From Amblyomma americanum (lineage: Eukaryota; Arthropoda; Arachnida; Ixodida; Ixodidae), in NCBI RefSeq assembly GCF_052857255.1, contig NC_135505.1:138110343-138174342 (forward strand): a stretch of 64,000 bases of DNA, in the 5' to 3' direction. Below are positions 43,867 to 55,729 of the stretch, in pieces (the stretch's first letter is position 1; every line of letters begins with the position of its first letter). The notes under the pieces were generated by a model. It did not search any database, had not been told where the DNA came from, and saw nothing but the letters and a program-made list of their open reading frames with translations. Position numbers and translations under genes: made by a program.

Positions 43867-45642
43867 CAGTCAACAACAATCCGGTGTGCTGTCTTCCCGG
43901 CATGCCCCGGGCGTCCATGGTGGACGAAGTGAAAAGCCGCCAGCTTTCCCTCTAGTGCACAGTAACAAAACTCTACAGGAAAACGAAAAGCATCGAAAGC
44001 TGGTGCGTGACCTGCACCAGTGCCGTAACGAACCCAGCGCGACGCACGTCGTCTGCACCGGCTCAAACCTTTTCAAACGCCGCGCCAATGCTAATAATAA
44101 TAATAATTCGGGGCTCATATCACCATCAGCGCCCATGTTTGTTCGCAAAACATGGAGGAAGGAGATAATCATGGCCCCAAACTCAATGATGGCCCCAAGC
44201 ATAGAGCTGGCCCCATGGCTTGCCCAACGGTACCAACAGTGCAACTCACTGATCTCCACCAGGCGGCTGCTTCGGATTTGGATCTTTTAGCGCAGGCGGC
44301 CTCCGCCTGGCTTTTGCCCCCGTACACCTGCTACTTAAAGCCAAGCCAAACCTATCCGTAACGCATACGTTGGAATTTTCCAATCGAACGTGCATCTCTG
44401 CTGTAATGTCACAGGCCTGTGGGCGCAGTGCAATGGATAACTACCTCAAAATGGAGAAAATCGGCGAAGGTACGTACGGAGTTGTCTACAAGGCAAAGGA
44501 CAAACGTGATGGAAAAATTGTAGCACTGAAAAAAATACGTCTGGATAGCGAGGATGAAGGCATACCGCCAACAACCATACGAGAAATTTCTGTTCTGAAG
44601 GAACTGAAACACAAGCATATCGTTGGCCTTGAAGAGGTGATTATGGACGGATCTGACAAAATCTACCTGGTGTTCGAATACCTCTCCATGGACCTCAAGA
44701 AGTACCTAGACGGCTTCGACAAGCACAAGCAACTTGACAAAGGGCTCGTGAAGAGCTACATGAGGCAGATTTTTGAGGCCATCCTGTTCTGCCACCAGCG
44801 GCGTGTGCTTCATCGTGACCTGAAGCCTCAGAACCTGCTCATTGACGGCAAGGGCACCATCAAGGTGGCCGACTTTGGCCTGGCGCGGGCCTTCGGCCTC
44901 CCCGTTCGCGTGTACACCCACGAGGTGGTCACTCTTTGGTACAGGGCGCCAGAAGTGCTCCTTGGAGCGCAACGCTACTCCACGCCCGTCGACATCTGGA
45001 GCATTGGCTGCATCTTCGTCGAGATGGTCACCCGTAAGACGCTGTTCCACGGGGACTCGGAAATTGACCAGCTTTTCCGCATCTTCCGCACGCTTGGAAC
45101 GCCAACGGAGCAGTCGTGGCCAAATGTGACAAAACTGCCGGACTACAAGCCGAGCTTCCCCAGTTGGAAGGAGAACATTCTGGCAAGCCTACTGCCAGAG
45201 ATGGATGGCGAGGCTCTGGACCTGCTGAAGAAAACGCTCGTCTACAACCCTGGCGACAGGATCACGGCCCGCGCAGCCCTCGAGCATAAGTACTTTGAAG
45301 TGCCTCCTAGCTAACTGGCCGCTTTGTGTGCAAAGTCCCATTACGAGTGTCGGGAAAGGCTGTTGAGTAAACTTTTATGCATGTTTCCAGATTAATCGCG
45401 TGTGCTGTACAAATCTTCAATGCTGCATACTCGGTTTACTCAACAAGACGTCACTACGGGGACTCAACAAGATCTTATGACATTTCATGTCACTTTTTTT
45501 TTTCTACTCAGCTTGGTGAAACAAACGTAGCCAGTCAGCTGAGCTTGCAGAATAAAGCACGTGTTTTGTCGCAACAGAGTGCCTCTAGACAGCAAAAAAG
45601 TGCTTTTTTGCATGTAGTGCATGTGAAATGTTAAGCGGGTAA
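43867..45642 (+). repeat. duplicated block D1 containing CDK1 copy 1
   Basis: Homology to 48689-50508 extends from about 570 bp upstream of the kinase ATG to about 330 bp beyond its stop, ending at GTTAAGCGGGTA. Copy 2 has an extra segment of about 40 bp near 48850-48890; copy 1 has an (AAT)n expansion near 44095. Confidence 0.9.
44433..45314 (+). CDS. CDK1: CDK1-like kinase, copy 1 (variant PSTAIRE helix)
   Basis: An intronless 293-residue cyclin-dependent kinase, close to the usual CDK1 length of about 297. The glycine loop GEGTYG has Thr14/Tyr15. Lys33 lies in [12 protein letters not shown] has the catalytic Asp129, DFG is at 147-149 and the activation-loop Thr162 is in [19 protein letters not shown] and [12 protein letters not shown] identify CDK1, not CDK2. 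The cyclin-contacting helix reads PPTTIRE (45-51) instead of PSTAIRE. The start was chosen by alignment to CDK1; an in-frame ATG at 44406 would add 9 residues. AATAAA at 45551 could serve as poly-A signal. The lack of introns suggests a retrocopy. No frameshift or stop, so it may be expressed. Confidence 0.93.
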   Translation: MDNYLKMEKIGEGTYGVVYKAKDKRDGKIVALKKIRLDSEDEGIPPTTIREISVLKELKHKHIVGLEEVIMDGSDKIYLVFEYLSMDLKKYLDGFDKHKQLDKGLVKSYMRQIFEAILFCHQRRVLHRDLKPQNLLIDGKGTIKVADFGLARAFGLPVRVYTHEVVTLWYRAPEVLLGAQRYSTPVDIWSIGCIFVEMVTRKTLFHGDSEIDQLFRIFRTLGTPTEQSWPNVTKLPDYKPSFPSWKENILASLLPEMDGEALDLLKKTLVYNPGDRITARAALEHKYFEVPPS

Positions 45643-46167
45643 CGTTTCATTGGTGTAGTCTTCTATTGTGAGACGCGCTCTATGCCCGTGCATAGGATAT
45701 GTTCGTGGCGAGAGAATCATACCCGATCCCTCGCTTTTCTTTGAAAAGCTAGTTTTCGTGCACTAAGGGCTTGTCCTGGCGCTGCGTTTACAAATTTTGT
45801 GAAGAAACACATGAATTAGGAAGCGACACCTCTCCCACCACAAGTAAGTGACGGCCGTGTTCATGCTGACAGAAGCAACATGCGGGTATTTGTGTGAATT
45901 ATTTCATGAAGTGTAAGTCGTTACTGCATGCAATGCGCGGTCATCGCCAGTCTTCGAAATAAACCAAACGCAATACTCGGCGAGTACAGTTTACGTAAGT
46001 TGCGCTTGTTTAATTTTGCGCTTTTTAAATGTCTTCGACACTCCTACGTGAAATGTGTAGGTTGGTCACAGCAGCGGGCTGTTGCGTTCTCAGTTCACAA
46101 AAAAACACTTGTTCCCATCTTGCTTATTTCAATGCACAGTTAGCACAGGTTCCCGCTGAGCAAACTC
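45643..46167. other. no gene recognised
   Basis: Spacer between D1 and the second repeat C. Nothing recognised. Confidence 0.45.
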
Positions 46168-46375
46168 AGCTTGCCGCATAAATGGCTACCAGCGAGGGGG
46201 CCCACGGACTTACGGCCTAGTAGGCACCAGAAAATGGGCTCAGCTCACTTCGAGTCAAGCGCCTTAGGATGCTTCGGTTCTCAAATGAACTGCATGCATT
46301 GCTGCACTACACAGCCACAAAGCGCACGAAACATCAGTAAAACCTACAGTGGTGAAAACGAAACTGAACAACCAA
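46168..46375 (+). repeat. repeat C, second copy
   Basis: Direct copy of 43341-43558. Here it runs into the inverted arm A with no CDK1 block between them. Confidence 0.8.
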
Positions 46376-47035
46376 AACAATTAATGTGAATTAGCTCAGC
46401 TAATCCAGGATATACACAGCGAAAGATATCGGCGTTCACTGTGTTCATTGGCGTTAGCATTGACAATGTTCTAGACGGCGATGGCTTTGAGCAAAGGAAG
46501 GGCGCATAACTGGCTCCCTGGATATGTGGACGCCTCATTCGTGCTTTGATTTGTGGTGATAGAGAGATGTGGAATGAATGAATTGCGCTGGAAGCGTTGT
46601 GGCTGACATGCGGCACTGCAGCAATACCTAGGCCGCAGCGTTCATTTGGTGATCAATCTCTCGCGATCAACCATTAACTGCATGCGACCTCCCAGGGTGG
46701 CAGGGAGGGCGCGCTGCCTATCCAGTGTGCGGAACGCAATCAATTCAGGCTTTTGACACTAACGCCATGTACATGAAAGCGAGATTGAGGTCTCCACTGA
46801 CCCACGGAGCCGGTTGTGCGCCTTCCCTTTCGTGAAAATGAACCGCCATTGCAAAGTTGTCAACGCAAATGAATTTTATGAACGCCGTCGGCCCTCTTGT
46901 TTTGTTTGGTTTTTAAGGAAAGGAAATGGCACAGTAACCGTCTCACATATCTCGGTGGACGCCCGAACCGTGCCGTAAAGGAAGAGATAAAGGAGGGAGG
47001 GAAAGAAAAAACTGAAAACTAAAAGTTGCATTTCA
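46376..47035 (-). repeat. inverted arm A, first part
   Basis: Reverse complement of about 42060-42724, interrupted at 47035 by a LINE insertion and resumed at 48476. Confidence 0.8.
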
Positions 47036-48475
47036 CCGCGCACCGGACGGCGGCTCGCTGCTGCAGCGTATGCGCTCGCACCCGCGCTCACGAATGGGCG
47101 CGGCGCTGCTCGAGTATGAGCAATTGACCCAAGGCCCACCCCCCTACGGCTCCTGCGCGCCCTGGCCTGCTGCCTCGGAGGTACAGCGAGATATCGTCAG
47201 CATTGCGGGAAAGCGGAGCACACCCCTCTGTGCTGTGCAGCAGCTGGCCAGAGCCGTCATACACGAGGAGCTCCGGGACCATCTCCTCGTGTTCACCGAC
47301 GGCTCAGTGGCCCGCGACAGCTGCTCCCTTGCTGCGGCGGCCACCATCCCCGCCCTGCGACTGCACAGCCAGCAACACGCAGCCTTCCTGGGCTCCTCCA
47401 CCACGGCGGAGTTGATGGGGATCCGGCTCGGGCTGGACCTGCTGCTCACCCTCGGCCCTCCGCCGCTTTCAGCCGCCTGCAATCTAACGGCCGCGGTACC
47501 CCACTAGTGCGGGAAATTCGCTCGCGCATCGAGTGCCTCGCGCAGAGAGGTTGTGTCGTGCGTGCACAGTGGGTGCCCGGTCACTGCGGCATCGCAGGCA
47601 ACGAAGAAGCTGACGACCTCGCGACCCGCTGCACACCAACTACCTGCCAGCGATCTGCCCCTTGCGCTGGAGGACGTGCGTGCGGCCATCCACGACCATC
47701 TCCGAAAGCAGCACCCCGACCCACGCATCGCGGGAGGTGAGCGCATCGACAGTGTCACCGGCTGTCGCGCTCTTACACGGTCACAACGTGCAATGATCCT
47801 CCGCGCGCGCATTGGCTGCGTGTGGCCCGGGGAACGACGCGTGCGTCACGGAATCGCGAAGAGTGATGTGTGTGACGGATGCGGCACAGTGTAAACACTA
47901 GAACACCTGCTCCTTCACTGTACCACGTTCGCCGATGCTCGTCGCGATATGCTCGCGGCCTATAGGGCGCAGGGCATACTACCAGACTCCATCAAGACGC
48001 TATTGTGGCCGCAGGGCAGTGCGCGCACTCGTGAGCGAGCTTTGGTGAGCCTCTGTGCATTCCTAGAACACACGGGCTTGACGTCCCGTCTGTTCTCCGT
48101 CAGGTAGTTACACGCAGTGACCGAACGCTCCGCGAGTTCTGCCTTGAACGATTAATAACTGGACGCCCCACTCCGGTTGTAACCAACACAGTGATGTGCG
48201 CGTGTGTGATTTAATTCCTCTAAAATGAACTAAGCACGCGCACAACCTGGACAGATTTCTTATTGTGTAAATAGTTTGTACATATTGCTTCTCCCCCTAT
48301 CCTCTATTCCTGTCCCCTCACCTCTTCCATTTGATTTCTCCATTCTGCCTGCTATCCTTTATTTCTGCTGCCCCAGCTCAGGTGCTTCAGTATCGATGGC
48401 AGATGCCGGGGCTAGCAAAAATCTTTTCCTTCCTTTTTACTATTATTTCAGTAAAACCACTACCACCACCACCAT
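47036..48475 (+). mobile_element. 5'-truncated non-LTR retrotransposon (RNase H, CCHC end), frameshifted
   Basis: Plus-strand frames give an RNase H domain (VFTDGSVARDSC, then TTAELMGIRLGLDLL and WVPGHCGIAGNEEADDLA). A C-terminal region follows with CDGC and, after an in-frame TAA, TLEHLLLHC, together a Cys-x2-Cys/His-x4-Cys knuckle. At least one frameshift (near 47490-47510) and a stop at 47892 make it inactive. The 3' end is a T-rich stretch and a short (ACC)n tail at 48454-48475. It split arm A of the repeat. Confidence 0.8.
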
Positions 48476-48670
48476 TTTGAGGAAGGGAGCGGCGCTGCGC
48501 AGTGGCGGGACACCTGTGGCTCGGTGTGACTAGGGAGCGAGAGAGAGAGAGAGAAAAGGCGACGGAGTCGGCGGCGGCCACCTGCGCCGTGCGTGACGTC
48601 ACTCGTGCTCCGACATACGCCGGCTCACGCGAAGCGCGGTGTTGACTAGCGCAGTGAAGCTTTTCGCTTC
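48476..48670 (-). repeat. inverted arm A, second part
   Basis: Reverse complement of about 41830-42050, including the (GA)n that corresponds to the (TC)n of the other arm. Directly followed by AAAATTCAATCTGTAGCA and the second CDK1 block. Confidence 0.82.
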
Positions 48671-48688
48671 AAAATTCAATCTGTAGCA

Positions 48689-50508
48689 CAGTCAACAACA
48701 ATCCGGTGTGCTGTCTTCCCGGCATGCCTCGGGCGTCCATGGTGCACGAAGTGAAAAGCCGCCAGCTTTCCCTCCAGTACACAGTAAAAAACTACGGGAA
48801 AAGGAAAAGCATTGAAACCTGGTGCGTGACCTGTACCAGTGCCTTATCAAACACTGCTCGGAATGCTTCGCGGAATGCCTTATGAAACCCAGTGCGACAC
48901 ACGTCGTCTGCACCGGCTCAAACCTTTTTCAAACGCCGCGCCATTGATACCGAAAGCGCTTCGGGGCTCGTATCACCATCAGCGCCCATGTTTGTTCGCA
49001 TAACATGGAGGCAGGAAATAACCATGGTCCCAAACTTTATGATGGCCCCAAGCATAGAGCTGGCCCCATGGCTTGCCCAACGGTATATCAACGGTGTAAC
49101 TCATTGTTCTCCACTAGGCAGCTTCTTCGGTTTTGGATTATTGTTCGTTTAGCGCAGTCGGCCTCCGCCTGGCTTTTGCCCCCGTACACCTGCTACTTAA
49201 AGCCAAGCCAAACCTATCCGTAACGCATACGTTGGGATTTTCGAATCGAGCGGGCGTCGCTGCTGGGATGTCACAGTCCTGTGGGCGCTCTACAATGAAC
49301 AACTACGTCAAAGTGGAGAAAATCGGCGAAGGTACGTACGGAATTGTTTACAAGGCAAAGGACAAACGTGATGGAAAGATTGTTGCACTGAAGAAAATTC
49401 GCCTGGAGAGCGAGGATGAAGGCGTACCGTCAACAGCCATTCGAGAAATTTCTGTGCTGAAGGAATTGAAACACAAGTATATCGTTCGCCTTGAGGACGT
49501 GCTTATGGACGGGTCTGACAAAATCTACCTGGTGTTCGAATACCTCTCCATGGACCTCAAGAAGTACCTCGACGGCTTCGACAAGCACAAGCAACTTGAC
49601 AAAGAACTCGTGAAGAGCTACATGAGGCAGATATTTGAGGCCATCCTGTTCTGCCACCAGCGGCGTGTGCTTCATCGTGACCTGAAGCCTCAGAACCTGC
49701 TCATTGACGGCAAGGGTACCATCAAGGTGGCCGACTTTGGCCTGGCGCGGGCCTTCGGCATCCCCGTCCGCGTGTACACCCACGAGGTGGTCACGCTTTG
49801 GTACAGGGCGCCAGAAGTGCTCCTTGGAGCGCAACGCTACTCCACGCCCGTCGACATCTGGAGCATTGGCTGCATCTTCGTCGAGATGGTCACCCGTAAG
49901 CCGCTGTTCCACGGGGACTCGGAAATTGACCAGCTTTTCCGCATCTTCCGCACGCTTGGAACGCCAACGGAGGAGTCGTGGCCAAATGTGACAAAACTGC
50001 CGGACTACAAGCCGAGCTTCCCCGGTTGGAAGGAGAACATTCTGGCAAGCCTACTGCCAGAGATGGATGGCGAGGCTCTGGACCTGCTGAAGAAAACGCT
50101 CATCTACAACCCTGGCGACAGGATCACGGCCCGGGCAGCCCTCAAGCATAAGTACTTTGAAGGGCCCCCAAGCTAACTGGCCATTTTGTGTGCAAAGTCC
50201 CATTACGAGTGTCGGGAAAGGCTGTGGAGTAAACTTTTATGCATGTTTCCAGGTTAATCGCGTGTGCTGTACAAATCTTCGATGCTGCATACTCGGTTTA
50301 CACAATAAGATGTTACTACAGGGACTCAACAAGATCTCATGACATTTCATGTCGCTTTTTTTCTACTCAGCTTGGTAAAACAAACGTGGCCAGTGAGCTG
50401 AACTTGCAGGATAAAGCACGTGCTTCGTAGCAACAAAGTGCCTCTAGACAGAAAAAAAAAAAAGTGCTTTTTTTTTATGTAGTGCATGTCAAATGTTAAG
50501 CGGGTACC
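48689..50508 (+). repeat. duplicated block D2 containing CDK1 copy 2
   Basis: Homologous to 43867-45642. It lacks the SINE found in front of block D1, and the AATAAA of copy 1 is GATAAA here (near 50411). Confidence 0.9.
49295..50176 (+). CDS. CDK1: CDK1-like kinase, copy 2 (canonical PSTAIRE)
   Basis: Intronless, 293 residues, same length as copy 1 and nearly identical through most of the kinase domain. The glycine loop is [10 protein letters not shown], the cyclin helix is a canonical PSTAIRE at 45-51, and [11 protein letters not shown] and [11 protein letters not shown] are all present, so the residues needed for ATP binding, catalysis and activation-loop phosphorylation are retained. The region after the activation loop has [10 protein letters not shown] where copy 1 has [10 protein letters not shown]. 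The start was set by CDK1 alignment; the upstream open frame includes an in-frame ATG at 49268. Whether either copy is the main cell-cycle kinase of the organism or an extra retrocopy cannot be decided here. Confidence 0.94.
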   Translation: MNNYVKVEKIGEGTYGIVYKAKDKRDGKIVALKKIRLESEDEGVPSTAIREISVLKELKHKYIVRLEDVLMDGSDKIYLVFEYLSMDLKKYLDGFDKHKQLDKELVKSYMRQIFEAILFCHQRRVLHRDLKPQNLLIDGKGTIKVADFGLARAFGIPVRVYTHEVVTLWYRAPEVLLGAQRYSTPVDIWSIGCIFVEMVTRKPLFHGDSEIDQLFRIFRTLGTPTEESWPNVTKLPDYKPSFPGWKENILASLLPEMDGEALDLLKKTLIYNPGDRITARAALKHKYFEGPPS

Positions 50509-52671
50509 ATTTTATAAGGCTAAAGTTCAGCATTGTGCATTTGCCTCACTCTGTAGTTGGTGTGAAAGCGACTACAAACTCGAATATGTCACTTTGTATG
50601 CATATGTTACTTGTAAAGGTTTTGAAGCATGCAGGTTGAAGGTATGGGTGCTTTGTTAAAAGAGAGAATAGCACAGATGCCGAGTACCTGCGGCAGCTCG
50701 CCATACACTTTTCAGCACCACAAGTGATGATGTTTCGATATGCAAGGTGGTTGTTCCCAACAAGTAACAGCTACTATTTTCCACTTTTTTACTTTTTTTT
50801 AAATGTTTAATAAGTAATGACACTCTGAACATGATGCACGATGCTTTGTGGCCTGATATACCTTGATGCTTGGCTAATTGAATGCAATGCAGGGAGCACA
50901 TTAAAATGTACAAAAATTATTCCACGCTGGTGTTGGCGCAGACAGCTGGCCCAATAAGACTGTGCGTCCCTTAGTACTGACTGATCTCGCAATTTCTGCT
51001 GGCCCAACAATGGTAAGCATCCCGTAAAATTCAACTGCCCTCATGTTACCCAGCGCAAGCTGCTACTTCAGCATCCTGAATGGTTAAAGAAGCTTGTTGG
51101 AAATGATGTCGCCTCTCACTTAGGGAGTGAGGCCTCTGCAGTGTCTGGAAGTGGTAGCTCTCACTGATATCATGTGCCCTTCATGTTGCTGTTGTCCGTC
51201 CTTTGTGGCGCGTGAATTATTTTCAGTTGGCTCTTTTCGACTTGCCATGCAGAACATATACGGAGTTGCTAAGATTGTGCATGTGCGATGAGCAGGTAGT
51301 TAATGAATTTGAAATGACTGTTGACAAAAAATTGATTGGTACTATGTAAACTTGATTCACATTGACAGTGTAGGGTTGAGAGTTCCAGCTAGTTTTCACA
51401 GCAGACATACACCAGTACCTTTTTCTGGGCCATTATTACTGTACTCGAGCAGTTCATAAAGTGCATGTATTCATTAAAATAGTTCGGAGATTTTTTTAAT
51501 TGCATATGTTGTGGAACATTGTACTTTGTGTTCGTGCAGACCATAAACTTGCCTGTTTCATGTATGTCATAAAATCACATCATTTTTCTAGTTTGCAAAC
51601 AAATTCTTTTACTCTCTGCTCTGTGTATTGCGAAGTGGTATTTTCTTTTTTCTTGAGCTTTGTGCAATCAAGTAGAATGTATGCTTCAGTGCTTGCTAGA
51701 ATCTGTCAAGTATGGTATCCCCATTAATTGCACCACTGGTCTGTTTTCTTGTGAAAAATGCATTGTTTTGGTCAGTTGCTTGAAGTCGCTGTTGTATTAA
51801 AATATATTTGGATGCAAAGCTGTGTATGAACCTCTGTGTGACCTTTGTCCAAGCGACTCTTTCATGTTGCCTTGTGCTCACACTTGCTACAGAGACTGTG
51901 CTCAGGTTTTTCATGGGCCAGCAATACTCTATATTGTACCAGAAGATGTTTTTTTTTGGCTAAACAGAACCAGGCAAAAACCTACCTTTGGTGTATTTCA
52001 GTCAGAATTTTTCTTTTTTATGCTCATAATCTGTTAGCTATTATGTACAGAGCACACTGCCAATCCCTTTGTTGTGTCTGTCTGCTATTTGCGTCTGTTT
52101 AAGCCCTTGTTTGGTAGACCATGTATATTGTGCTCTTGTTCTTGTGAATAAAATTTTACTTTATTTAACGGCAGCCACAAGAATGCGGAGCTTAATACTG
52201 CGCCAGATACCTGGATTTTTTCTTAGAGAGTTTTTGAACCATGTTGGTTCTTTTTGAGTTTGTGTGATGGATGGAATAAGTGCAGAAATGCTTGAAACAT
52301 TTTCAAAACCCCAGTCATAACATCCATTACAACCGTTACCTGCTCTGCTTCACAGAAAGCTTGAGCAAGTTAATCTCTCGCAGCTGTTGCTATGAAATTG
52401 AGGACTTGTAAGGATGTTTCCAATCAAAGCATAAAAAAATGTATTTGTTGCCAAATTTATATTGTTTTAGAGAGGATTTCGATGTCTGCTTAGACTTTTA
52501 GTGACTTTTGATTAAGGTGTAAACATTCTATTTTTTATCAGACACTTGAAGCAATTAGGAGTACGGTTAAAAAATTAGTGGCATGTTAAAATCAAGTTTC
52601 CTGAAAGGGAAAAAGGAAAAGAGAGTAACAAACCGACAGATTATGTCTTTTGGATACACACATTTGGGGCT
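50509..52671. other. no gene recognised, AT-rich, few repeats
   Basis: Notably free of SINEs. AATAAA-type signals occur (for example at 52147) and the sequence is T-rich on the plus strand, so part of it could be a long 3' UTR, but there is no proof. Confidence 0.35.
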
Positions 52672-52906
52672 CCGCCAAGGTGGCTCAGTGGTACAGGCGC
52701 TTGACTGCTGGGTCTGAGAACGTGGGTTCAATCCTGGCCATGGCAGCCATGTTTTGACGGAAGTGAAATGCAAGGTAATTGTGTACTATGCAATGTCAGT
52801 GCACAATAAAGAACCCCGGGCAGTTGAAACTAATCCAGAGGCATCCACAACGGTGTCCCTTGTAGCCCATGTCATTCTGGGACATTAAACCCCGTATACC
52901 TCACAA
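52672..52906 (+). mobile_element. family B SINE, diverged
   Basis: Head CCGCCAAGGTGGCTCAGTGG, B box GGTTCAATCC, and a body with many substitutions down to GACATTAAACCCC. One of the most diverged family B copies here. Confidence 0.8.
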
Positions 52907-53075
52907 CATACTTGGCATCGAGAAGCAAGCAACGAAAAGCTAAGACATGATGCTAAGAAAGAATCAGTACAGAGCATTGAAACCGAACCTTATTGCTTTT
53001 GCAATGCATGTCCCACGTTAATTGTTTGTGCTGTCTTGTGTCCATTTATATTCTGACTTCTTGACCACTAGTGAG

Positions 53076-53249
53076 GCGCCGCAGTGACTCGGTGGTTATG
53101 GCGCTCGGCTGCTGACCCGAAAGATGCGGGTTCGATCCCAGCTGCGGTGGTCGAATTTCGATGGAGGCAAAATTCTAGAGGCCCATGTACTATACAATGT
53201 CAGTGCACATTAAAGAACCCCAGGTGGTCGAAATTTCGAGAGCCCTTCA
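53076..53249 (+). mobile_element. family B SINE, 3'-truncated
   Basis: Head to GGTGGTCGAAATTTCGAGAGCCC, where it meets a second, oppositely oriented copy. Confidence 0.85.
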
Positions 53250-53250
53250 T

Positions 53251-53470
53251 GGGGTTTAACGTCCAAAAACGACTCGGGCCATGAGGGACGCCATAGTGAA
53301 GGGCTCTAGAAGTTTTGACCACCTGGGGTTCTTTAACGTGCAGTGACATCACACAGTACACGGACCTCCAGCAGTTTGTCTCCATCGAAATGTGACTTCC
53401 GCCGCCAGGACTGAACCCACATCTTTCGGGTCAGCAGCCGAGCATCATAACTACTGAGCCACCGCGGCGG
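53251..53470 (-). mobile_element. family B SINE, inverted to its neighbour
   Basis: Full minus-strand copy from GGGGTTTAACG to GCCACCGCGGCGG. Together with 53076-53249 it forms a tail-to-tail pair that could fold into a hairpin. Confidence 0.88.
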
Positions 53471-55729
53471 CTTTATCAGTGTTTGTATTGGCACTAATAG
53501 TAATAAGGATAAGCATTTGTGCAGATTTTTGGAGGGGTAGCTGGCATCTTTTAGGTGAAATAGTATACGCTGTTTGTTTAAAGCTTGCCTGACTTCAGCT
53601 GTGCTTTTGGCATTTCAGAGAACCTTGTCAGTATTGTTCCTGAAATGAATTCAGCAACACTTGACTGAGTCCGTGGCTGTTTGTGTTGGTCACCTGCTGC
53701 GCCAGTTTTGTGCTATGAACAGTGGCTGTGAGTTTAAACGCTACTAAATTCCATATTCAAAAGCTGGTGCACTGGGAAAAAATTTGCCCCTCTCCAGGCA
53801 CTAGATGATTTTGTATGCAAAAGTTTAAATGGCTAGGTCTAGAGTATGCTTTTTCAAGGTGTGCTCATTCAGCAGCTGGAGTTTGTTACAACTTCCTTTC
53901 TCAGTTGTAGGATGTATGCGACAATTTGTTGCTTCACTCTTGGGAACGTACTACATTTTTTTATGCTGCATGCATGTTTGGATATTCATATTCACTGCCC
54001 ATGCTCCTAATGCTTGTAGTGTGGCATATACTCAAGCACATATATTTGTTGTGTGACACTGCTTTTTTTACCGTGTTTTTTTGGCTAATGTTTTATACTG
54101 CATCAGTGGTTTTATTAGTTGGTACATTCACTTAGCTGCCTTGCACTTGTTACTAGCTGTTGGTGGCTCTGATGTAGTTTCTTGTATGCAATCACTTTTA
54201 GCCTGCAAGAAATGAGAAATGAACATCAGCAAACATTTGTGAAATTCAAAAAACAAAATAGGGCTTTAAATTCTACTTTGGTTACTGCACTCATTTATTT
54301 TGAGTTTACTACAGCACATATCCCACAAGGAGCTGTTTATTCGACTCCTAAGGGCTGAAGACCTGTTCAGTGTTTTAAATCATTTTCTGTTGGCTACATT
54401 CTTTTTCACAAGTAAAGTTGGAAATGAAATGCACTTTTTTTTTTTCCAGTGATGACCAACATTGCACTGTTTCTTTTTTATCACTATGAAAGGTTTTTTG
54501 TATTGCTGCAATGGTTTTTGCTCTCGGCAGATTTCTGTAAATGGAATCCCGGGAAATAATGCGCATAAATTTGTGATAGTTATGTCTGTGGTTCGCTCTT
54601 GGTTAAGTTAGTGGTAAAATCTCAGTGCAAAGCTCTGGAGGGCAATTACGGTAGTAAAATTTGTGAACCACAAAAGTAAGCTGTTCTGTGGCGATTAGCA
54701 GGTTGCTAAAGGAGTAAAATTATTCGTTATTCATGGCTGCTTGATTGTAATTGGATAATTGGGAGTGAGTGGGAATATTTTTCACTGCTTCTAATTGAGT
54801 CATTGAGGTAAAATGCTGGGATGCAGTACTTGCAGTGTGCATTCACGTTATGGCATATTCACGTGAATACAATCTGTGTACAATGCGCACTCAAATTTAG
54901 ATCAGAAACTACATCTGAAGTCGGACTTTGGGGGTGGATGAGGAAATTAAGTTAGCTCTAAAAAACTTGAATGAAAATTTGTTCAGTCTGCTTTTTGCAA
55001 CATTCATCTAAAGCGTGCTTTCACATGAGAAACTACTGGTAAAATCACTATTCGTGAAAGCACTTAGGTCACCTGCAGTTGTGTTAGTACTTCAAATATG
55101 TGGTGGGAATACTTTACACAAGGGGGAGAAAGAAGAACAAAGCAGTGTAATAGAAAAAAATTCACGGGGACACCTAATTACATTATGTTTTACATTATGT
55201 ATCATTAGAAGCTGTTGATGCCTTTAGCGGAAGTGATATCACTTCCAGTCTGATGAGATTATTTTCGGTCTATAGTCAGATACAACTTAAAAATGCAGAG
55301 AATTTTCCCTGTCAAACGATCCCCTTCCAGCCGATTCTCATGACCCTGCTATAGTGTGACAAAACAGGGAGTGGTAGATGAAAAGGGATGATCTCTATAA
55401 TTAGGGATAGACCCCTCTCTCCATTGTGATGATGCTCCCTGCATTGTCACGCTAGCGGGGTCATAAAAACCGGCCAACTCCATTGGCTGGAAGCAGTGTC
55501 ATTGACGAGGAAAAGCCGCTCTATTCTTGAGTTGTATCCGACTGTAGTGATGTCATCTCCCTCCAGCCAATCAGTGAATTTTATGACTGCATCACTCCAC
55601 AGATAGAGTGCACAGTTTTCTTCAGTAGTCATACAGTAGGCCCACAGAATTTCAGTGACCTTTCCTTACTCACTGCATCTGCTTGTTTAGGGCACTTGAT
55701 GCATATCCCGAGCATGGTCGCCACGGCAC
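53471..55729. other. no gene recognised; partly duplicated from the 33-34 kb region
   Basis: Around 53598-53618 and 54140-54230 it resembles 32908-32928 and 34340-34450. It lies at the same relative position upstream of a zinc-finger exon. No exon was found. Confidence 0.4.

Noticed and set aside
44706..45050. Long minus-strand frames opposite the CDK1 copies (also 49430-49912)
   Set aside because: They are shadows of the conserved kinase coding strand.
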